Position numbers and translations under genes: made by a program. This document shows, one piece after another, positions 38,499 through 48,989 of a stretch of 64,000 nt of DNA. This DNA comes from Opitutaceae bacterium BACL24 MAG-120322-bin51 (GTDB taxonomy: Bacteria > Verrucomicrobiota > Verrucomicrobiia > Opitutales > Coraliomargaritaceae). A model generated the notes under the pieces. That model did no database searches, was not told the origin of the DNA, and saw nothing but the letters and a program-made list of their open reading frames with translations. The stretch spans positions 1 to 64,000 of the forward strand of contig CAJJBN010000028.1 in the NCBI GenBank assembly GCA_905182435.1. Reading direction: 5' to 3'. How positions within the stretch are numbered: position 1 is the first letter of the stretch; every line of letters starts with the position of its first letter.

Positions 38499-39380
38499 CT
38501 ATAACTTTCCCTCCGCGCCACTCGCATTTAAGCCATCGGGGAGTTTTTCGAGTGTGTAGACATCATAGCGATTACTCTTCCCCTCTAAGACATGACTCGG
38601 GGATGGCCCAGCTAAGGCTGGCGCAATCCGTGGGCGTTTCACCACCACTCGATAACGCGCGCACGACAACGCCGCGGTCAACAAGCCGTCTGCATCCGTA
38701 TCTTGCCCGACCAACGAATGGAAGACACGCATCTCTTTCTTAACCATCGCACTCTTGGTGCGCACCGGAAACATCGGGTCGAGATACACCACATCGGGCC
38801 GCTTGGCTTCAGACACTTCACGTAAATAATTAAGTGAATCCGCTTCGACTAAAGTCATACGATCCAACACCTCAACTAAGGCTGCATCTTGCGCCACACC
38901 AAAACGACGTGCTTGGATCATGCCATCCTCCAACAATGCGCGCACCGCAGTCACACGCTCCAGCAAAGTCATCCGACAACCTAAACTCGCGAGCACAAAC
39001 GCATCACCACCGAGCCCCGCAGTCGCATCCAATACCCACGGATACACACCACTGCGCACCCCGACCGCCTTCGCAATCATTTGTCCTTTGCCGCCACCTT
39101 GTTTGCGTCGATAGGTCACCGTCGCTCCATGAAAGTCCGCCCGAATACTCAAGCCATGCTGTTCTTCCACGGCGTGTAACACCAAGCCATCACTCGCCAA
39201 CACAAAAACAAACGCCGCACCTTCGCCAGCGCACTGAGCCGACAAGAATCGCTGCAACACCTTAGGCTTAGCTGCCGCAACTGAACAACCATCGACACAG
39301 GGCAGTTTAAACCGATTGGCCCACTGCTGCGCAGTCGCCTGTAGCGCAGAATCTAAATATACGAGTGAAGACAGTTTCAT
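38499..39380 (-). CDS. rsmJ: 16S rRNA (guanine1516-N2)-methyltransferase RsmJ family
   Basis: A 293-residue SAM-dependent methyltransferase. SAM motif: VLDATAGLGGDAFVLASLGC; the catalytic-type motif is VVYLDPMFPVRTKSA; also RRKQGGGKGQMIAKAVG, typical for RsmJ. The first 60 residues vary between members. The frame is open to 39437 but the ATG at 39380 (MKLSSLVYLD) is the first good start. The same enzyme family modifies the P-site region of the small ribosomal subunit. Confidence 0.88.
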   Translation of the reverse strand: MKLSSLVYLDSALQATAQQWANRFKLPCVDGCSVAAAKPKVLQRFLSAQCAGEGAAFVFVLASDGLVLHAVEEQHGLSIRADFHGATVTYRRKQGGGKGQMIAKAVGVRSGVYPWVLDATAGLGGDAFVLASLGCRMTLLERVTAVRALLEDGMIQARRFGVAQDAALVEVLDRMTLVEADSLNYLREVSEAKRPDVVYLDPMFPVRTKSAMVKKEMRVFHSLVGQDTDADGLLTAALSCARYRVVVKRPRIAPALAGPSPSHVLEGKSNRYDVYTLEKLPDGLNASGAEGKL

Positions 39381-39811
39381 AAAACGATACGACTCACCTT
39401 GCTGCGCTGCTGCGAAATCTCCAAGTGCAAAATACAATCCACTCCATCAACTGGTACCAAACGCACGAACTCGCTAAGTCGAGTCATTCTCCAAAGTCAC
39501 GGCACCCACTGAGTCCTATTCTAAATAGTCGACGAACAGGGATTCGAGTTAATCTGAACCCCCACACTTGGAATCAACGACCATCCAAGACCACTTTCAA
39601 AATACTTATCCCAGCGACTCGCGCACTGTTGATTACACAATTCCTACACTACGTTCGTGCCAACGTAATACCACCTAAACAGAGAGACAGAGGGGTAATA
39701 ACGATAAGGCCAAACTAGAGCTAACATATAAATTATACCGTCACGCGCAGCGGCTCAATCGTAGATGCAAAAAGATTGCGGCTCCTCCTTCAAGCAACTT
39801 ACCTTGTCTCT
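39381..39811. other. Intergenic region, nothing recognised
   Basis: About 430 bases between divergent genes rsmJ and the MscS-like channel. No hairpin, repeat or supported small gene is visible. Promoters for both genes are expected here. Confidence 0.5.
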
Positions 39812-41086
39812 ATGACTTTACTCGACAACTGGCGCGCGCTGCTCGTGCCGAGCGGCACCTTCCAACTCCAGGACCTGTGGCAGCTCATCGTAGTCATCGC
39901 CCTCTTTACTATCAGCACGAAAACATTCGGCGCGAAGGCTAACTCAGTTGTCATCACACACAGCACTCCGGCACTGTGGCTCAAGGGCAATCTCAGCTTT
40001 CTCGCCCTATGGGCTGCCCTGATCGTCGCATGGGGGATTTGTATTTTAATACCAATCGAAGCTCCGGTCTTCAGTTTCTTCAGTTTTCTCGGCATGATAT
40101 GGTTGGTCATCGGCCTGCTCACCAGCCTCATCCGTGCACCGTTCTGGTCCAAATCCGTCGCTGCAGTGTGCTATTTAACCTCGGCGATGCTAAGCCTCTC
40201 GTTGGTCGATGATGGCATTGATTCATTACAAGATCTACATGTTACAATCGGCACGTCGACCATCTCCGCCTGGGGAATCCTGTCTGGTATACTTGCCTTT
40301 GCATTCACCATGTGGGCGTGCCTCGCCGTGGCACGGATCATCGAGTCTCAAATCCAGAAAGTGCCTGGTCTGAGCCCCTCGCTGAAAGTACTGACCGCCA
40401 AGATTATTCGTATTGTTTTCATCGTCGTCGCCACCGCCGTCTCACTCAGTTCGATGGGCATCGATTTATCCGCCCTTACCGTACTCGGTGGTGCCATCGG
40501 TTTAGGCCTCGGTTTCGGTCTGCAAAAAGTCGTTTCCAACTTTATTAGCGGCATTTTGCTGCTAGTCGATAATTCCATCAAACCTGGCGACGTAATCGAA
40601 ATCGACGGCACCTATGGATGGATCAATAACCTGCGTGCACGCTATGCGTCTGTTATCACACGCGACGGCACTGAGCATCTAATCCCGAACGAAGATTTAA
40701 TCACACAACGTGTGATCAATTGGACGTTTACCAATAACCTCGTACGCATGAAAGTACCCATCGGCGTGTCCTATGACTCAGACCCGCATCAATGCCTTAA
40801 GCTGGTCATTGCTGCTGCACAGTCGATTGACCGCGTCTTATCAGAGCCGACACCAGTTTGCCATGTACTCGGATTCGGTGATAGCTCGATCGACCTCGAG
40901 CTGCGCTTCTGGATCTCAGATCCCACCAACGGTGTGGCTAATGTCAAAAGTCAGGTACTGCTCAACATTTGGGACACGTTTAAAGAAAATAATATCGAGA
41001 TCCCTTACCCACAAAGCGACCTACACATTCGCTCAAGCGATATCGTAATGTCTTCAACAGAGCCATCCATCAGCCCAAACAATTAA
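39812..41086 (+). CDS. MscS-family mechanosensitive channel
   Basis: A 424-residue membrane protein. Several N-terminal helices (for example [40 protein letters not shown]) precede the MscS core: the pore-lining helix [20 protein letters not shown], the beta domain [20 protein letters not shown] and [18 protein letters not shown]. The alternating Gly residues of the pore helix are clear. It should open under membrane tension to release solutes during osmotic downshock. The ATG at 39812 was chosen over a TTG at 39776. It is followed after 34 bases by tlyA. Confidence 0.92.
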   Translation: MTLLDNWRALLVPSGTFQLQDLWQLIVVIALFTISTKTFGAKANSVVITHSTPALWLKGNLSFLALWAALIVAWGICILIPIEAPVFSFFSFLGMIWLVIGLLTSLIRAPFWSKSVAAVCYLTSAMLSLSLVDDGIDSLQDLHVTIGTSTISAWGILSGILAFAFTMWACLAVARIIESQIQKVPGLSPSLKVLTAKIIRIVFIVVATAVSLSSMGIDLSALTVLGGAIGLGLGFGLQKVVSNFISGILLLVDNSIKPGDVIEIDGTYGWINNLRARYASVITRDGTEHLIPNEDLITQRVINWTFTNNLVRMKVPIGVSYDSDPHQCLKLVIAAAQSIDRVLSEPTPVCHVLGFGDSSIDLELRFWISDPTNGVANVKSQVLLNIWDTFKENNIEIPYPQSDLHIRSSDIVMSSTEPSISPNN

Positions 41087-41120
41087 GACCGTTCTGCCGA
41101 CGACAGACCCTCACATTAAC

Positions 41121-41876
41121 ATGCCTACCGTTAAAAAAATCCGTCTCGACGAACTGCTCGTCGCTCAAGGACTCGCCGACACTCGCTCGCGCGCCAAAGC
41201 GCTTATCCTCGCAGGTAAAGTCAAACTCGGCACCGATCGACTGGATAAGCCAGGCCGCAGTCTACCTGCTGATGCCCCTATTGAAGTCGAATCCCCCCCC
41301 CGCTTCGTCAGTCGAGGCGGAGAAAAACTCGAAGGCTTTCTTGATCAATTCAAAATTGATGTCACCGGACTGCGCCACCTCGACGTAGGTGCCTCCACTG
41401 GCGGCTTTACTGATTGCTGCCTGCAACGCGGCACAATCAGCGCAACCTGTGTCGATGTCGGCCGCGCACAGATGCATAACCAGCTCATCCAAGACCCGCG
41501 CGTCACCAATATCGAAAAGACCAATGCACGGCACTTACAGATCGGCGACTTGCCTTTCGATAATTATCCACTGATCGTCATGGACCTTTCCTTCATTTCG
41601 CTCACCAAGGTACTGCCAGCAGTGTGGCAATTCCTCGCGCCCGAAGGCCGACTGATCGCTCTGGTAAAACCACAGTTCGAAGCCGAAAAGCGCGAAGTCG
41701 ATGCCGCCCGCGGTATCATCCGCGACCAAGCAATCCAACAGCGTGTGTTGGCAAGCATTCAAGCATTCGCCCTCGAGCAACTCACAGGAGCCTCACTCAT
41801 CGGCACAATGGACTCGCCGATCAAAGGCACTGATGGCAACCGCGAATTCCTAATGGGACTCACTCGACAGAGTTAG
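41121..41876 (+). CDS. tlyA: TlyA-family rRNA 2'-O-methyltransferase
   Basis: A 251-residue protein: an N-terminal S4 RNA-binding domain ([20 protein letters not shown]) and a FtsJ-like methyltransferase domain joined by the typical [19 protein letters not shown] motif: [19 protein letters not shown]; later [19 protein letters not shown] and [13 protein letters not shown]. In other bacteria TlyA methylates 16S and/or 23S rRNA; the older name hemolysin is misleading. Family length is 240-270, so it is complete. Confidence 0.93.
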   Translation: MPTVKKIRLDELLVAQGLADTRSRAKALILAGKVKLGTDRLDKPGRSLPADAPIEVESPPRFVSRGGEKLEGFLDQFKIDVTGLRHLDVGASTGGFTDCCLQRGTISATCVDVGRAQMHNQLIQDPRVTNIEKTNARHLQIGDLPFDNYPLIVMDLSFISLTKVLPAVWQFLAPEGRLIALVKPQFEAEKREVDAARGIIRDQAIQQRVLASIQAFALEQLTGASLIGTMDSPIKGTDGNREFLMGLTRQS

Positions 41877-42029
41877 CACTCCAAACGTCTGCTCAATAAC
41901 GCGGCGGGAATTATTCGTAAAACAACGCTTCATCGCTGCGCCGAATACGCCTGATCAATATTGATCGATTTGCTGGCAACATACGATTTGTTGAAAAACC
42001 CACTCAGCGTACCGCACACAGCTGCCAAC

Positions 42030-43085
42030 TCAGCTTAGACCCCGCACTGCCGGTTGATGCTGACTCATGCAATGGATCGCACCACCCTCGCGGACGATGT
42101 CGCGGCAATCAAAGCCGACAACCTCACGACTGGGATAACAATCGGCGATAATCTTCAAGGCTTCGGCATCGCGCTGCGGCTGCCCATAAGTCGGCACGAG
42201 CACCGCGCCATTAAGAACCAGATAGTTCATATAGCTCGCCGCAAGGCGCGTACCATCAAGATAGATCGGTTCTGGCAAAGGCAGGGCGACGGACGCATAC
42301 GGCTGCCCCGTCGGCGTCCTGAAGGCTTGAATTCGCCGAGTGTTCTCACTCAGTGCCGCGAAATTGTCGTCATCAGAATCAGTGACCGACGCCATCAAGA
42401 TACCATCATCCTTATAGAATCGTGCGAGATTATCGATATGTCCATCGGTATCATCCCCGACCAGACCATCCTGTAGCCAGAGTACTTGGTCGATCCCCAA
42501 CCCGGCAACGAGGCGTGCTTCGATCTGCTGTTTACCTATTTCACCGTTGCGGCTTGGATTCAGTAATACGACCTCGGTAGTCAACACTTGCCCGGCACCG
42601 TTGCTTTCAATCGCGCCTCCCTCGAGAACGGTATCGAAGACCAACCGACGCACACCGACCTGATCGGCGATCCATGCGGACGCATTGTTATCTTTTTGCT
42701 GCAATGGGTACTTGTTGCCCCAGGCATTATAAGTCCAATCAGTGATACACAGTTCGGTGCCGTCTTCGTTCAGTAAAAATAACGGACCATAATCGCGGCA
42801 CCATACATCGTCTGTCTGATAGTTGTAGAGTGTCACGTCGCTGGCATCTCCAGCCTGTGCCATCAGTGCTTGCAGGTCGGCTTGCGCGGATTGTGGACAG
42901 AGCACACACACCGGTTGAAAACGAGCGGCGAGCACATAGAGCGCCGCGAGCTGCTCACGCACCTGCGGTAAGACGCCCGCCCACAGATCGTCACGCGTTG
43001 GCCATGCAAACCAGACAGCTGCCTGCGGCTCCCATTCAGCGGGGAAGCGATAGCCTAATTCTTTGGGCGTACTCGGAGCGTTCAT
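42030..43085 (-). CDS. aguA: agmatine deiminase
   Basis: Converts agmatine to N-carbamoylputrescine. The 351-residue product belongs to the peptidylarginine deiminase-like group; the catalytic Cys is C339 (GGAIHCMSQHQP), with the substrate motifs DDVWCRDYGPLF, FDTVLEGGAIESNGAG and DDTDGHIDNLARF. The N terminus (GYRFPAEWEPQAAVWFAWP) is typical. The gene for the next step, aguB, lies 66 bases upstream and on the same strand, so agmatine goes to putrescine by a two-gene route. No arginine decarboxylase is in the window. Confidence 0.95.
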   Translation of the reverse strand: MNAPSTPKELGYRFPAEWEPQAAVWFAWPTRDDLWAGVLPQVREQLAALYVLAARFQPVCVLCPQSAQADLQALMAQAGDASDVTLYNYQTDDVWCRDYGPLFLLNEDGTELCITDWTYNAWGNKYPLQQKDNNASAWIADQVGVRRLVFDTVLEGGAIESNGAGQVLTTEVVLLNPSRNGEIGKQQIEARLVAGLGIDQVLWLQDGLVGDDTDGHIDNLARFYKDDGILMASVTDSDDDNFAALSENTRRIQAFRTPTGQPYASVALPLPEPIYLDGTRLAASYMNYLVLNGAVLVPTYGQPQRDAEALKIIADCYPSREVVGFDCRDIVREGGAIHCMSQHQPAVRGLS

Positions 43086-43151
43086 TTCAAAATCCCTAAA
43101 TGATGCGTATCTTTACGCAAATTAATAACAGAAGCAAAACGATCCGCGCAC

Positions 43152-44042
43152 TTAATCTTCGTCGATCATACGTCGGGTCAAGCCGTCAAAGCTATCAATT
43201 CGACGATCGCGGAAGAAGGGCCAATTTCGACGCATATCTTCCAGTGCGTTCAAATCGCAATCCGCCAAGACCAGCGCTTCCGCATCGACTGGTGCGCGCT
43301 CCAGCACCTGCCCATAAAAATCGGACACGAAGGATTGCCCCCAAAATTCAGTGCCACCCTCAGTGCCAGTGCGATTGACCGCCGCTACGTAGCATCCATT
43401 AGCCACCGCATGTCCGCGTTGCACGGTTTCCCAGGCAGTGTGTTGGGCTGCACCTAGTTGAGCCTTCTCCTCGGCGAGCCAACCAATCGCGGTCGGATAA
43501 AATAGGATCTCCGCACCTGCGAGCGCTGCGAGGCGAGCGGCTTCCGGATACCATTGATCCCAGCAAATAAGCACCGAAATTTTACCAAAACGTGTGTCCC
43601 ACACTTGGTAACCCAGGTCACCAGGCGTGAAGTAGTATTTCTCTTCAAAGCCTGGGTCCTGCGGGATGTGCATCTTGCGGTACTTGCCGAGATACGAGCC
43701 ATCAGCGTCAATCACCGCAGCCGTATTGTGATATACACCTGAAGCCCGTCGCTCAAACAGCGAACCGATGATCACCACCCCCAACTCTCCTGCCACTGCT
43801 GCAAGGACATCAGTGGTGGGGCCAGGAACGGGCTCTGCAAGATCGAACAGCTCCGGATCTTGAGTGCGGCAAAAATAAGGGGAAGTAAACAGCTCCTGCG
43901 TGCAGATAATCTGCGCGCCGACAGCAGCAGCTTCCCTTATTTTATCAATCGTATAGCTGAGATTGGCCTCTGCGGATCCTTGCTCACGGACCTGAATCAG
44001 TCCGATACGCACAGTGCGATCAGTTGGAGTTCCACCTGCCAT
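43152..44042 (-). CDS. aguB: N-carbamoylputrescine amidase
   Basis: A nitrilase-superfamily enzyme that splits N-carbamoylputrescine into putrescine, CO2 and ammonia. The catalytic triad is visible: E50 (CTQELFTSPYF), K123 (GKYRKMHIP) and C160 (SVLICWDQWYPEAAR). The 296-residue length is normal. The ATG at 44042 (MAGGTPTDRTVRIGLIQV) was preferred to a TTG three codons upstream. It lies 9 bases after the end of the hisG reading frame and just before aguA, probably in one operon with aguA. Confidence 0.95.
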   Translation of the reverse strand: MAGGTPTDRTVRIGLIQVREQGSAEANLSYTIDKIREAAAVGAQIICTQELFTSPYFCRTQDPELFDLAEPVPGPTTDVLAAVAGELGVVIIGSLFERRASGVYHNTAAVIDADGSYLGKYRKMHIPQDPGFEEKYYFTPGDLGYQVWDTRFGKISVLICWDQWYPEAARLAALAGAEILFYPTAIGWLAEEKAQLGAAQHTAWETVQRGHAVANGCYVAAVNRTGTEGGTEFWGQSFVSDFYGQVLERAPVDAEALVLADCDLNALEDMRRNWPFFRDRRIDSFDGLTRRMIDED

Positions 44043-44051
44043 ACACTGCAA

Positions 44052-44934
44052 TTAATAAACGACTTTATTCAGCGGGTACTCAATAATCCCCTCCGCGCCA
44101 TGCGCCTTTAATGCCGGGATTAGCTCACGAGAGAGCTTCTCGTCAATAATCGTATCGATCGCGACCCATGCCTCGTCAGTAAGGCGGTTGATTGTTGGAT
44201 TACGCAGGGCTGGCAATTCTTCGAGAAGCGCATCGAGCTTCACTTTCTCGATGTTAAGCTTTAAGCCCACCTTCGAGTGTGGCTTCCAGAGCCGCTTGCA
44301 ACAGCATCGCGATATTTTCAATCTTCTTGCGCTTCGCTGGGTTTTCCCAAGCCGCCTTATTGGCGATCAGCACAGTGTTGGTATAAAGGAGTGTATCGAC
44401 GATACGTAGATTATTTGCACGCAGCGAGTTACCAGTTTCCGTAAGATCCACAATCGCATCGACCAGATCCGGCACCTTCACTTCAGTCGCGCCCCAAGAA
44501 AATTCGACTTCGGCATTCACACCTTGGTCTTTCAAGTATTGGCCCGTGATATTAATTACTTCAGTGGCGATACGCTTGCCTTCCAAGTCCTGCACAGTCT
44601 GCACTGAGGAGGCTGCTGGCACTGCAAGCACCCACTTCGAGCGGCGGTTCGATGCGCGACTGTAAACCAAATCACATACTTCGACCACGTCAGAAGCGTT
44701 CTCACGCACCCAGTCTTGTCCAGTCAGGCCACAATCGAAGTATCCGTGCTCGACGTAACGGCTCACTTCTTGTGCGCGCACGAAGCGACCGTCCAACTCT
44801 GCATCGTCAAAAGACGGACGATACGAGCGGGAACTCTTTGTAATACCGAAACCAGCTTTGGCAAAAAGCTTGATTGTGGAATCTTCAAGACTGCCTTTAG
44901 GCAATCCGAGCATAAGTAATGGTGACTTTTCCAT
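44052..44934 (-). CDS. hisG: ATP phosphoribosyltransferase (long form), frameshifted before the regulatory domain
   Basis: First enzyme of histidine synthesis, using ATP and PRPP. The catalytic part is complete in one frame ([45 protein letters not shown]) and stops at 44254. The C-terminal histidine-binding (ACT-like) domain follows in the next frame ([20 protein letters not shown] ... [20 protein letters not shown]) and ends at 44052. One extra base in 44270-44277 accounts for the break; without it the product is 293 residues, normal for the long form. If the frameshift is real, the enzyme would lack feedback control. Given similar events in other genes, a sequence error is more likely. The start is ATG 44934. 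Confidence 0.88.
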
Positions 44935-45070
44935 AAGGACAGTGAACTTGATGCAGGATGTCGCTGGCACAAGGAAAATTTCAGCTAATCAGGCCACAAG
45001 AAATGAAATAAATAATTGTAAAAAAATCTTTTGGCAGTATTTTTAAATTATAGCTTTTTGTTATTCTATT

Positions 45071-45547
45071 ATGCCCGCTCCGATTCCACTGACTTCAGGA
45101 CAAAAAACGCCCGCTTTTAGCTATGCAGAAGGCGAAGCCACGATTCATAGCAGTGAAATAACTAGCCCCTACCTCATCTATTTCTACCCGAAGGACGACA
45201 CACCAGGCTGCACGAAAGAAGCCTGCGCGATCCGCGATGCTTGGGCAGACTTCGGGGCGGCTGGCCTAAAAGTTATTGGCGTAAGCAAGGATACCGAGCG
45301 CTCACACCAAAAATTCCAAGACAAATACGCTCTGCCCTTCCCCCTGATTGCTGATACTGAGCTTGAATTGGCGAATGCCTTTGGCGTATTCGGCGAGAAG
45401 AAGTTCATGGGGCGCACCTATGATGGCATCCACCGAATGTCCTTCCTAGTCGCAGCAGACGGCACCATTCTAACAAGCTACCCTAAAGTCAAACCAGAGG
45501 CTCATGCCGCCCAAGTATTAGAAGACTTCTCTCGGTTAACCTCTTAA
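45071..45547 (+). CDS. bcp: thioredoxin-dependent peroxiredoxin, Bcp type
   Basis: A 158-residue peroxidase that reduces hydroperoxides. The peroxidatic Cys is C47 and the resolving Cys C52 in YPKDDTPGCTKEACAIRD, the spacing of alpha-helical resolving Bcp enzymes. Other motifs: KVIGVSKDTERSHQKFQDKY and FPLIADTELELANAFGV. It is divergent from hisG across an A/T-rich spacer and is followed after 2 bases by a response regulator gene. Confidence 0.94.
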   Translation: MPAPIPLTSGQKTPAFSYAEGEATIHSSEITSPYLIYFYPKDDTPGCTKEACAIRDAWADFGAAGLKVIGVSKDTERSHQKFQDKYALPFPLIADTELELANAFGVFGEKKFMGRTYDGIHRMSFLVAADGTILTSYPKVKPEAHAAQVLEDFSRLTS

Positions 45548-45549
45548 TA

Positions 45550-46296
45550 ATGAACAATCAACCCAGACCACTCATCGTCATCGCGGAGGACGACAACGAC
45601 CTCGCCACAGTGATCGCTACTCACTTGGAATTAGCTGGTATGCAAAGCCAGATCTGTAACGAAGCCGCACACGCCGAGCGTTACCTAAAAAGTAACTTTG
45701 CAAACTTACTTCTACTGGATGTGCACTTGCCCGACTCGACTGGCTTTGCCCTGATGGATGACTTGCGCAAAAGTGGAATCTACACTCCGGTCATTTTCCT
45801 AACAGGTGAAAACGCAGAGCTTAAAAAAGTGAAGGCCCTTGAGATGGGCGGCGATGACTACATCACTAAACCTTTCAGCTATCCCGAACTGATCGCACGT
45901 ATCAATGCAGTGCTGCGTCGAGCCGAAACGATCAACGATTCAAAGGTCACGCAGAATGCAACGACCACTGACGAGCTATTTTCTTTCTGCGGTGCGGTAG
46001 TCAACCCGCAGCGTCTGGAAGTGCAATTTCCGGATGGTGCAGCCGAAAGTATCGGTCGTAAAGAGCTCGGCATTTTCTCTTATCTCGCTGCGCACCCAAA
46101 CAGCGTACTAACACGTAAGAACTTAATCCACTCAGTCTGGGGGATTCATGCCGACGTGCGCAGTCGATCACTCGATCAATACATCGTAAAAATTCGTGAC
46201 CTCTACAAGCGTCACGACCTCAGCCTCGATGCGTTCCGAACAGTGCACGGCGTTGGTTACATCTACGACATTAAGGATAGCGCCTCTGAAGTATAA
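45550..46296 (+). CDS. OmpR/PhoB-type response regulator
   Basis: A 248-residue two-domain regulator: receiver (AEDDNDLATVIATHLELAG; phospho-acceptor Asp in LLLLDVHLPDSTGF; Lys in DDYITKPFSYPEL) and winged-helix DNA-binding domain (GRKELGIFSYLAAHPNSVLT; SLDQYIVKIRDLYKRH; FRTVHGVGYIYD). It follows bcp with almost no gap, so the two are cotranscribed. No sensor kinase lies next to it, so its input signal is unknown. Confidence 0.92.
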   Translation: MNNQPRPLIVIAEDDNDLATVIATHLELAGMQSQICNEAAHAERYLKSNFANLLLLDVHLPDSTGFALMDDLRKSGIYTPVIFLTGENAELKKVKALEMGGDDYITKPFSYPELIARINAVLRRAETINDSKVTQNATTTDELFSFCGAVVNPQRLEVQFPDGAAESIGRKELGIFSYLAAHPNSVLTRKNLIHSVWGIHADVRSRSLDQYIVKIRDLYKRHDLSLDAFRTVHGVGYIYDIKDSASEV

Positions 46297-46464
46297 TCGA
46301 ATCGATCTTCGATCGAAATTCAGTTCAGCAGGATAATACGACACAATTCGACAACTGAGCTGATGCAACAGATCAGTCTGTCATACCGCGATGCTCTCTA
46401 TTCTGCTGCTCGAGAAAAGTATCCTACGGCCACATTCTGCTAAATAGCTGAGGGCCCCGCTCGA

Positions 46465-48164
46465 CTAATCCTCATCAAGTATCCACTCCGTCGCGGTTTT
46501 AGATTCGACCTCTTCTAGGGTGGTAAAGCCAAGCAAGGCTTTCTTCAACGCATCATAACGCAACGGTCGATAACCAGCACGCCGGGCCGCAACTCCCAAT
46601 TGATGATCAGTCGAGTTCGATGAAATGAGCGTGCGCATCTCCTCAGTGATTAAGGCCAACTCATGAAAAGCGATGCGACCGAAGTAACCAGTCTGGCGAC
46701 AATGCCCACAACCAACTCCATGATACAGAAACGGCAGATGCGCCGATTCGCAGTCATTAAAATAACGATCGAACACATCACGCTCCGGCATATAAGCTTG
46801 TTTACAATTCACACAAATCCTCGCAGCGAGGCGCTGCGCCATGACCGCTAAAATTGATGGTGCCACCATGTAAGGTTCAATTCCTAACTCAATCAGACGA
46901 ACCACCGCTTGAATCGCATTATTTGTATGTAGTGTCGAAAACACGAGGTGCCCGGTCAAAGCTGCTTCAGTCGCAATTTTTGCAGTCTCAAAATCTCGTA
47001 TTTCACCGACCAGCATCACATCCGGATCTTGACGTAGTAACGAGCGCAACAGGGTCGAAAATTTTAAATCAATCTTCGCATTCACCTGTGACTGAATCAC
47101 ACCATCCATACGAACCTCGATTGGATCTTCAATCGTGCAAATATTCACATCCGGCGTATTGATCTCGTGCAAGGCTGCATACAAAGTCGTCGACTTCCCA
47201 GATCCGGTCGGCCCCGTTACAAACACCATACCATTCGGACTACGAATCACCTCTTTAAATGGCTCCAAAATTGTTTGCGATATAAACATCTGATCCAACG
47301 ACTGGAAATCCTTCTTGCCGGTCAGTGCTAAAATACGAAGCACGATTTTCTCGCCGTAAATAGACGGGATCACCGACACACGAAAACTCACACTCTCCGT
47401 ACGGATCAGTCTCTCATACAGCGATGCTCCTATTCTTCTGTTCCGCCACATTAAGATCACTCACAATTTTAATACGTGAATTTATCGGAGCGTGAAGCGC
47501 CCTGAAAGACCTGCAGCAATCGACCATCCACACGAAAGTGCATATTTGTATGCGACTCTAACGGTTCGATATGAATATCTGATGCACGCTCTTTAATCGC
47601 AAGATACAATATCGCATTGCACAAGCCGATGATTGACTCCGCCCCTCCCATCCCCTCGAGATCTACGGGATTTAGCTGTGCCATAATCGCGCCTTGACTA
47701 CGCTCCAACTGAGCGATCAGTTCCTGAACAGATTGGTCTGTGCTATAATGTAGCTCGATCGCATCACGAACCTCATTACTCAAACAAAATACGGGGCTAA
47801 TTTCCTTACCAGAAATCGCAGCAAGGCGACGCACTAACACCTTATCATCAGGATTAGGCATCGCCACCGTAAGCCCATTTTCCACCACATAGAGTGGCAT
47901 AACATTGCCCTTTCGAGCGATTTCAATTGGCAGGTTGGCAATCGCTTCGTTGCTGATAATGGTCGAAAGTGGATTTACATATGCACGCCCCAGACGGTTA
48001 CTCCATAAACGACAAGCCACATCCTTTGGGACCGCCTCCGATTCAATCAATGACTCCAACAGCTCGAGTGAGTTCTCCTCCGCACTTGCCAGTGCCAGGC
48101 TATAGGCCTCGTTTGAAATCAGAACATGCCTTTCCTCTAACTCTTCTCGTATTGTTAGACTCAT
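46465..48164 (-). CDS. GspE/PilB-type ATPase, two frameshifts near 47501 and 47432
   Basis: A type II secretion/type IV pilus assembly ATPase. The N-terminal MshEN-like part and first catalytic motifs ([32 protein letters not shown]) are in one frame; a short middle piece (LHAPINSRIKIVSDLNVAEQ) in a second; and the main part (Walker [17 protein letters not shown]; Walker B RQDPDVMLVGEIRD; zinc Cys in CVNCKQAY and CGHCRQTG) in a third. Two extra bases, one in a CCC run at 47500-47502 and one near 47425-47440, explain both breaks. The gene is either a pseudogene or a sequence error. No pilin or GspF gene is adjacent. It follows a small gene with a four-base overlap. Confidence 0.8.
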
Positions 48165-48379
48165 TTTATAGTTTTTTTGATGTGGCGCTTATCGGCAAAC
48201 ATTTTACCAATCTCATTGGCATCCAATAGTTCACGACGAGTATGCAGCTTACGCTCTTCGGCCACTTCCCCCAACATCTCATTGAGTGAATAACGCACGC
48301 CCTGCGCACGATATTTCTTGCCCGTACTTGGCGCATCTTGATTACCCCCTGCTGTTATTGAATCACTCATCTTAAACAT
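48161..48379 (-). CDS. small hypothetical protein
   Basis: A 72-residue charged protein (YSLNEMLGEVAEERKLHTRR, then ELLDANEIGKMFADKRHIKK), probably helical, with no membrane segment. It starts 2 bases after the stop of a CheY-like gene and its stop overlaps the GspE-like start (ATGA), so it is part of that operon. A second ATG at 48370 is an alternative start. Family not recognised; a link to the motor ATPase is suggested only by position. Confidence 0.65.
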   Translation of the reverse strand: MFKMSDSITAGGNQDAPSTGKKYRAQGVRYSLNEMLGEVAEERKLHTRRELLDANEIGKMFADKRHIKKTIK

Positions 48380-48381
48380 TA

Positions 48382-48763
48382 TTACTCCCAAATATCATCG
48401 ATCAAGGAATTCAGCTGATCTGCGATCTCTTCCTTAGGTGTATCTTTACGGATATAGTAAGAAGCACCAAGCTCGACACTCTGTTCGACGGCCTGTCGCG
48501 ACGCCACTGAAGAAGTCACTACAACCACCGCATTGGAATCAAACTGCATAATCTCCTCGAGTGCCTCCATGCCTTCCTTGACGGGCATATTCACGTCAAG
48601 TATTACCAACTCAGGATTTCGTGACTTATAGAGATCAATACCTTCTTGGCCGTCCTTCGCTTCAATAAAATCTTTAAATCCAATTTTTTTTAAGATAAGC
48701 TTTCAAATACATGCGTATATGGGGCTCGTCATCGACAATCAATGCAGTGTTAGGACGTCTCAT
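48382..48763 (-). CDS. CheY-like single-domain response regulator, one-base frameshift
   Basis: A stand-alone receiver domain. The first part (NTALIVDDEPHIRMYLKAYL) is in one frame and the rest (VILDVNMPVKEGMEALEEIM; VVVVTSSVASRQAVEQSVEL; YYIRKDTPKEE) in another, the break falling in a run of eight A (minus strand) at 48684-48691. With seven A the product is 126 residues and complete, with acidic pocket, acceptor Asp and Lys. It is the first gene of the operon with the small protein and the GspE-like ATPase, so it may control the motor. Confidence 0.82.
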
Positions 48764-48989
48764 TAAGACTAATCTCATTATTGTTACATAAAATGTCGAG
48801 AAGAAATAATCAGAAACGATTCGACATGACCTCCACAGGCACGCGCTCCTATATTTCATATTTTATTTTCACTGTATTTGCGAAACCTACTCTACTCGAC
48901 GGCCTCAGCGTCTTACTCTAATTCGTGGCGATTTCAGGCGTTAGGCTCTATCATGCCCGTCGCAATAAAGGCGCCGACGGTTTTATCTC

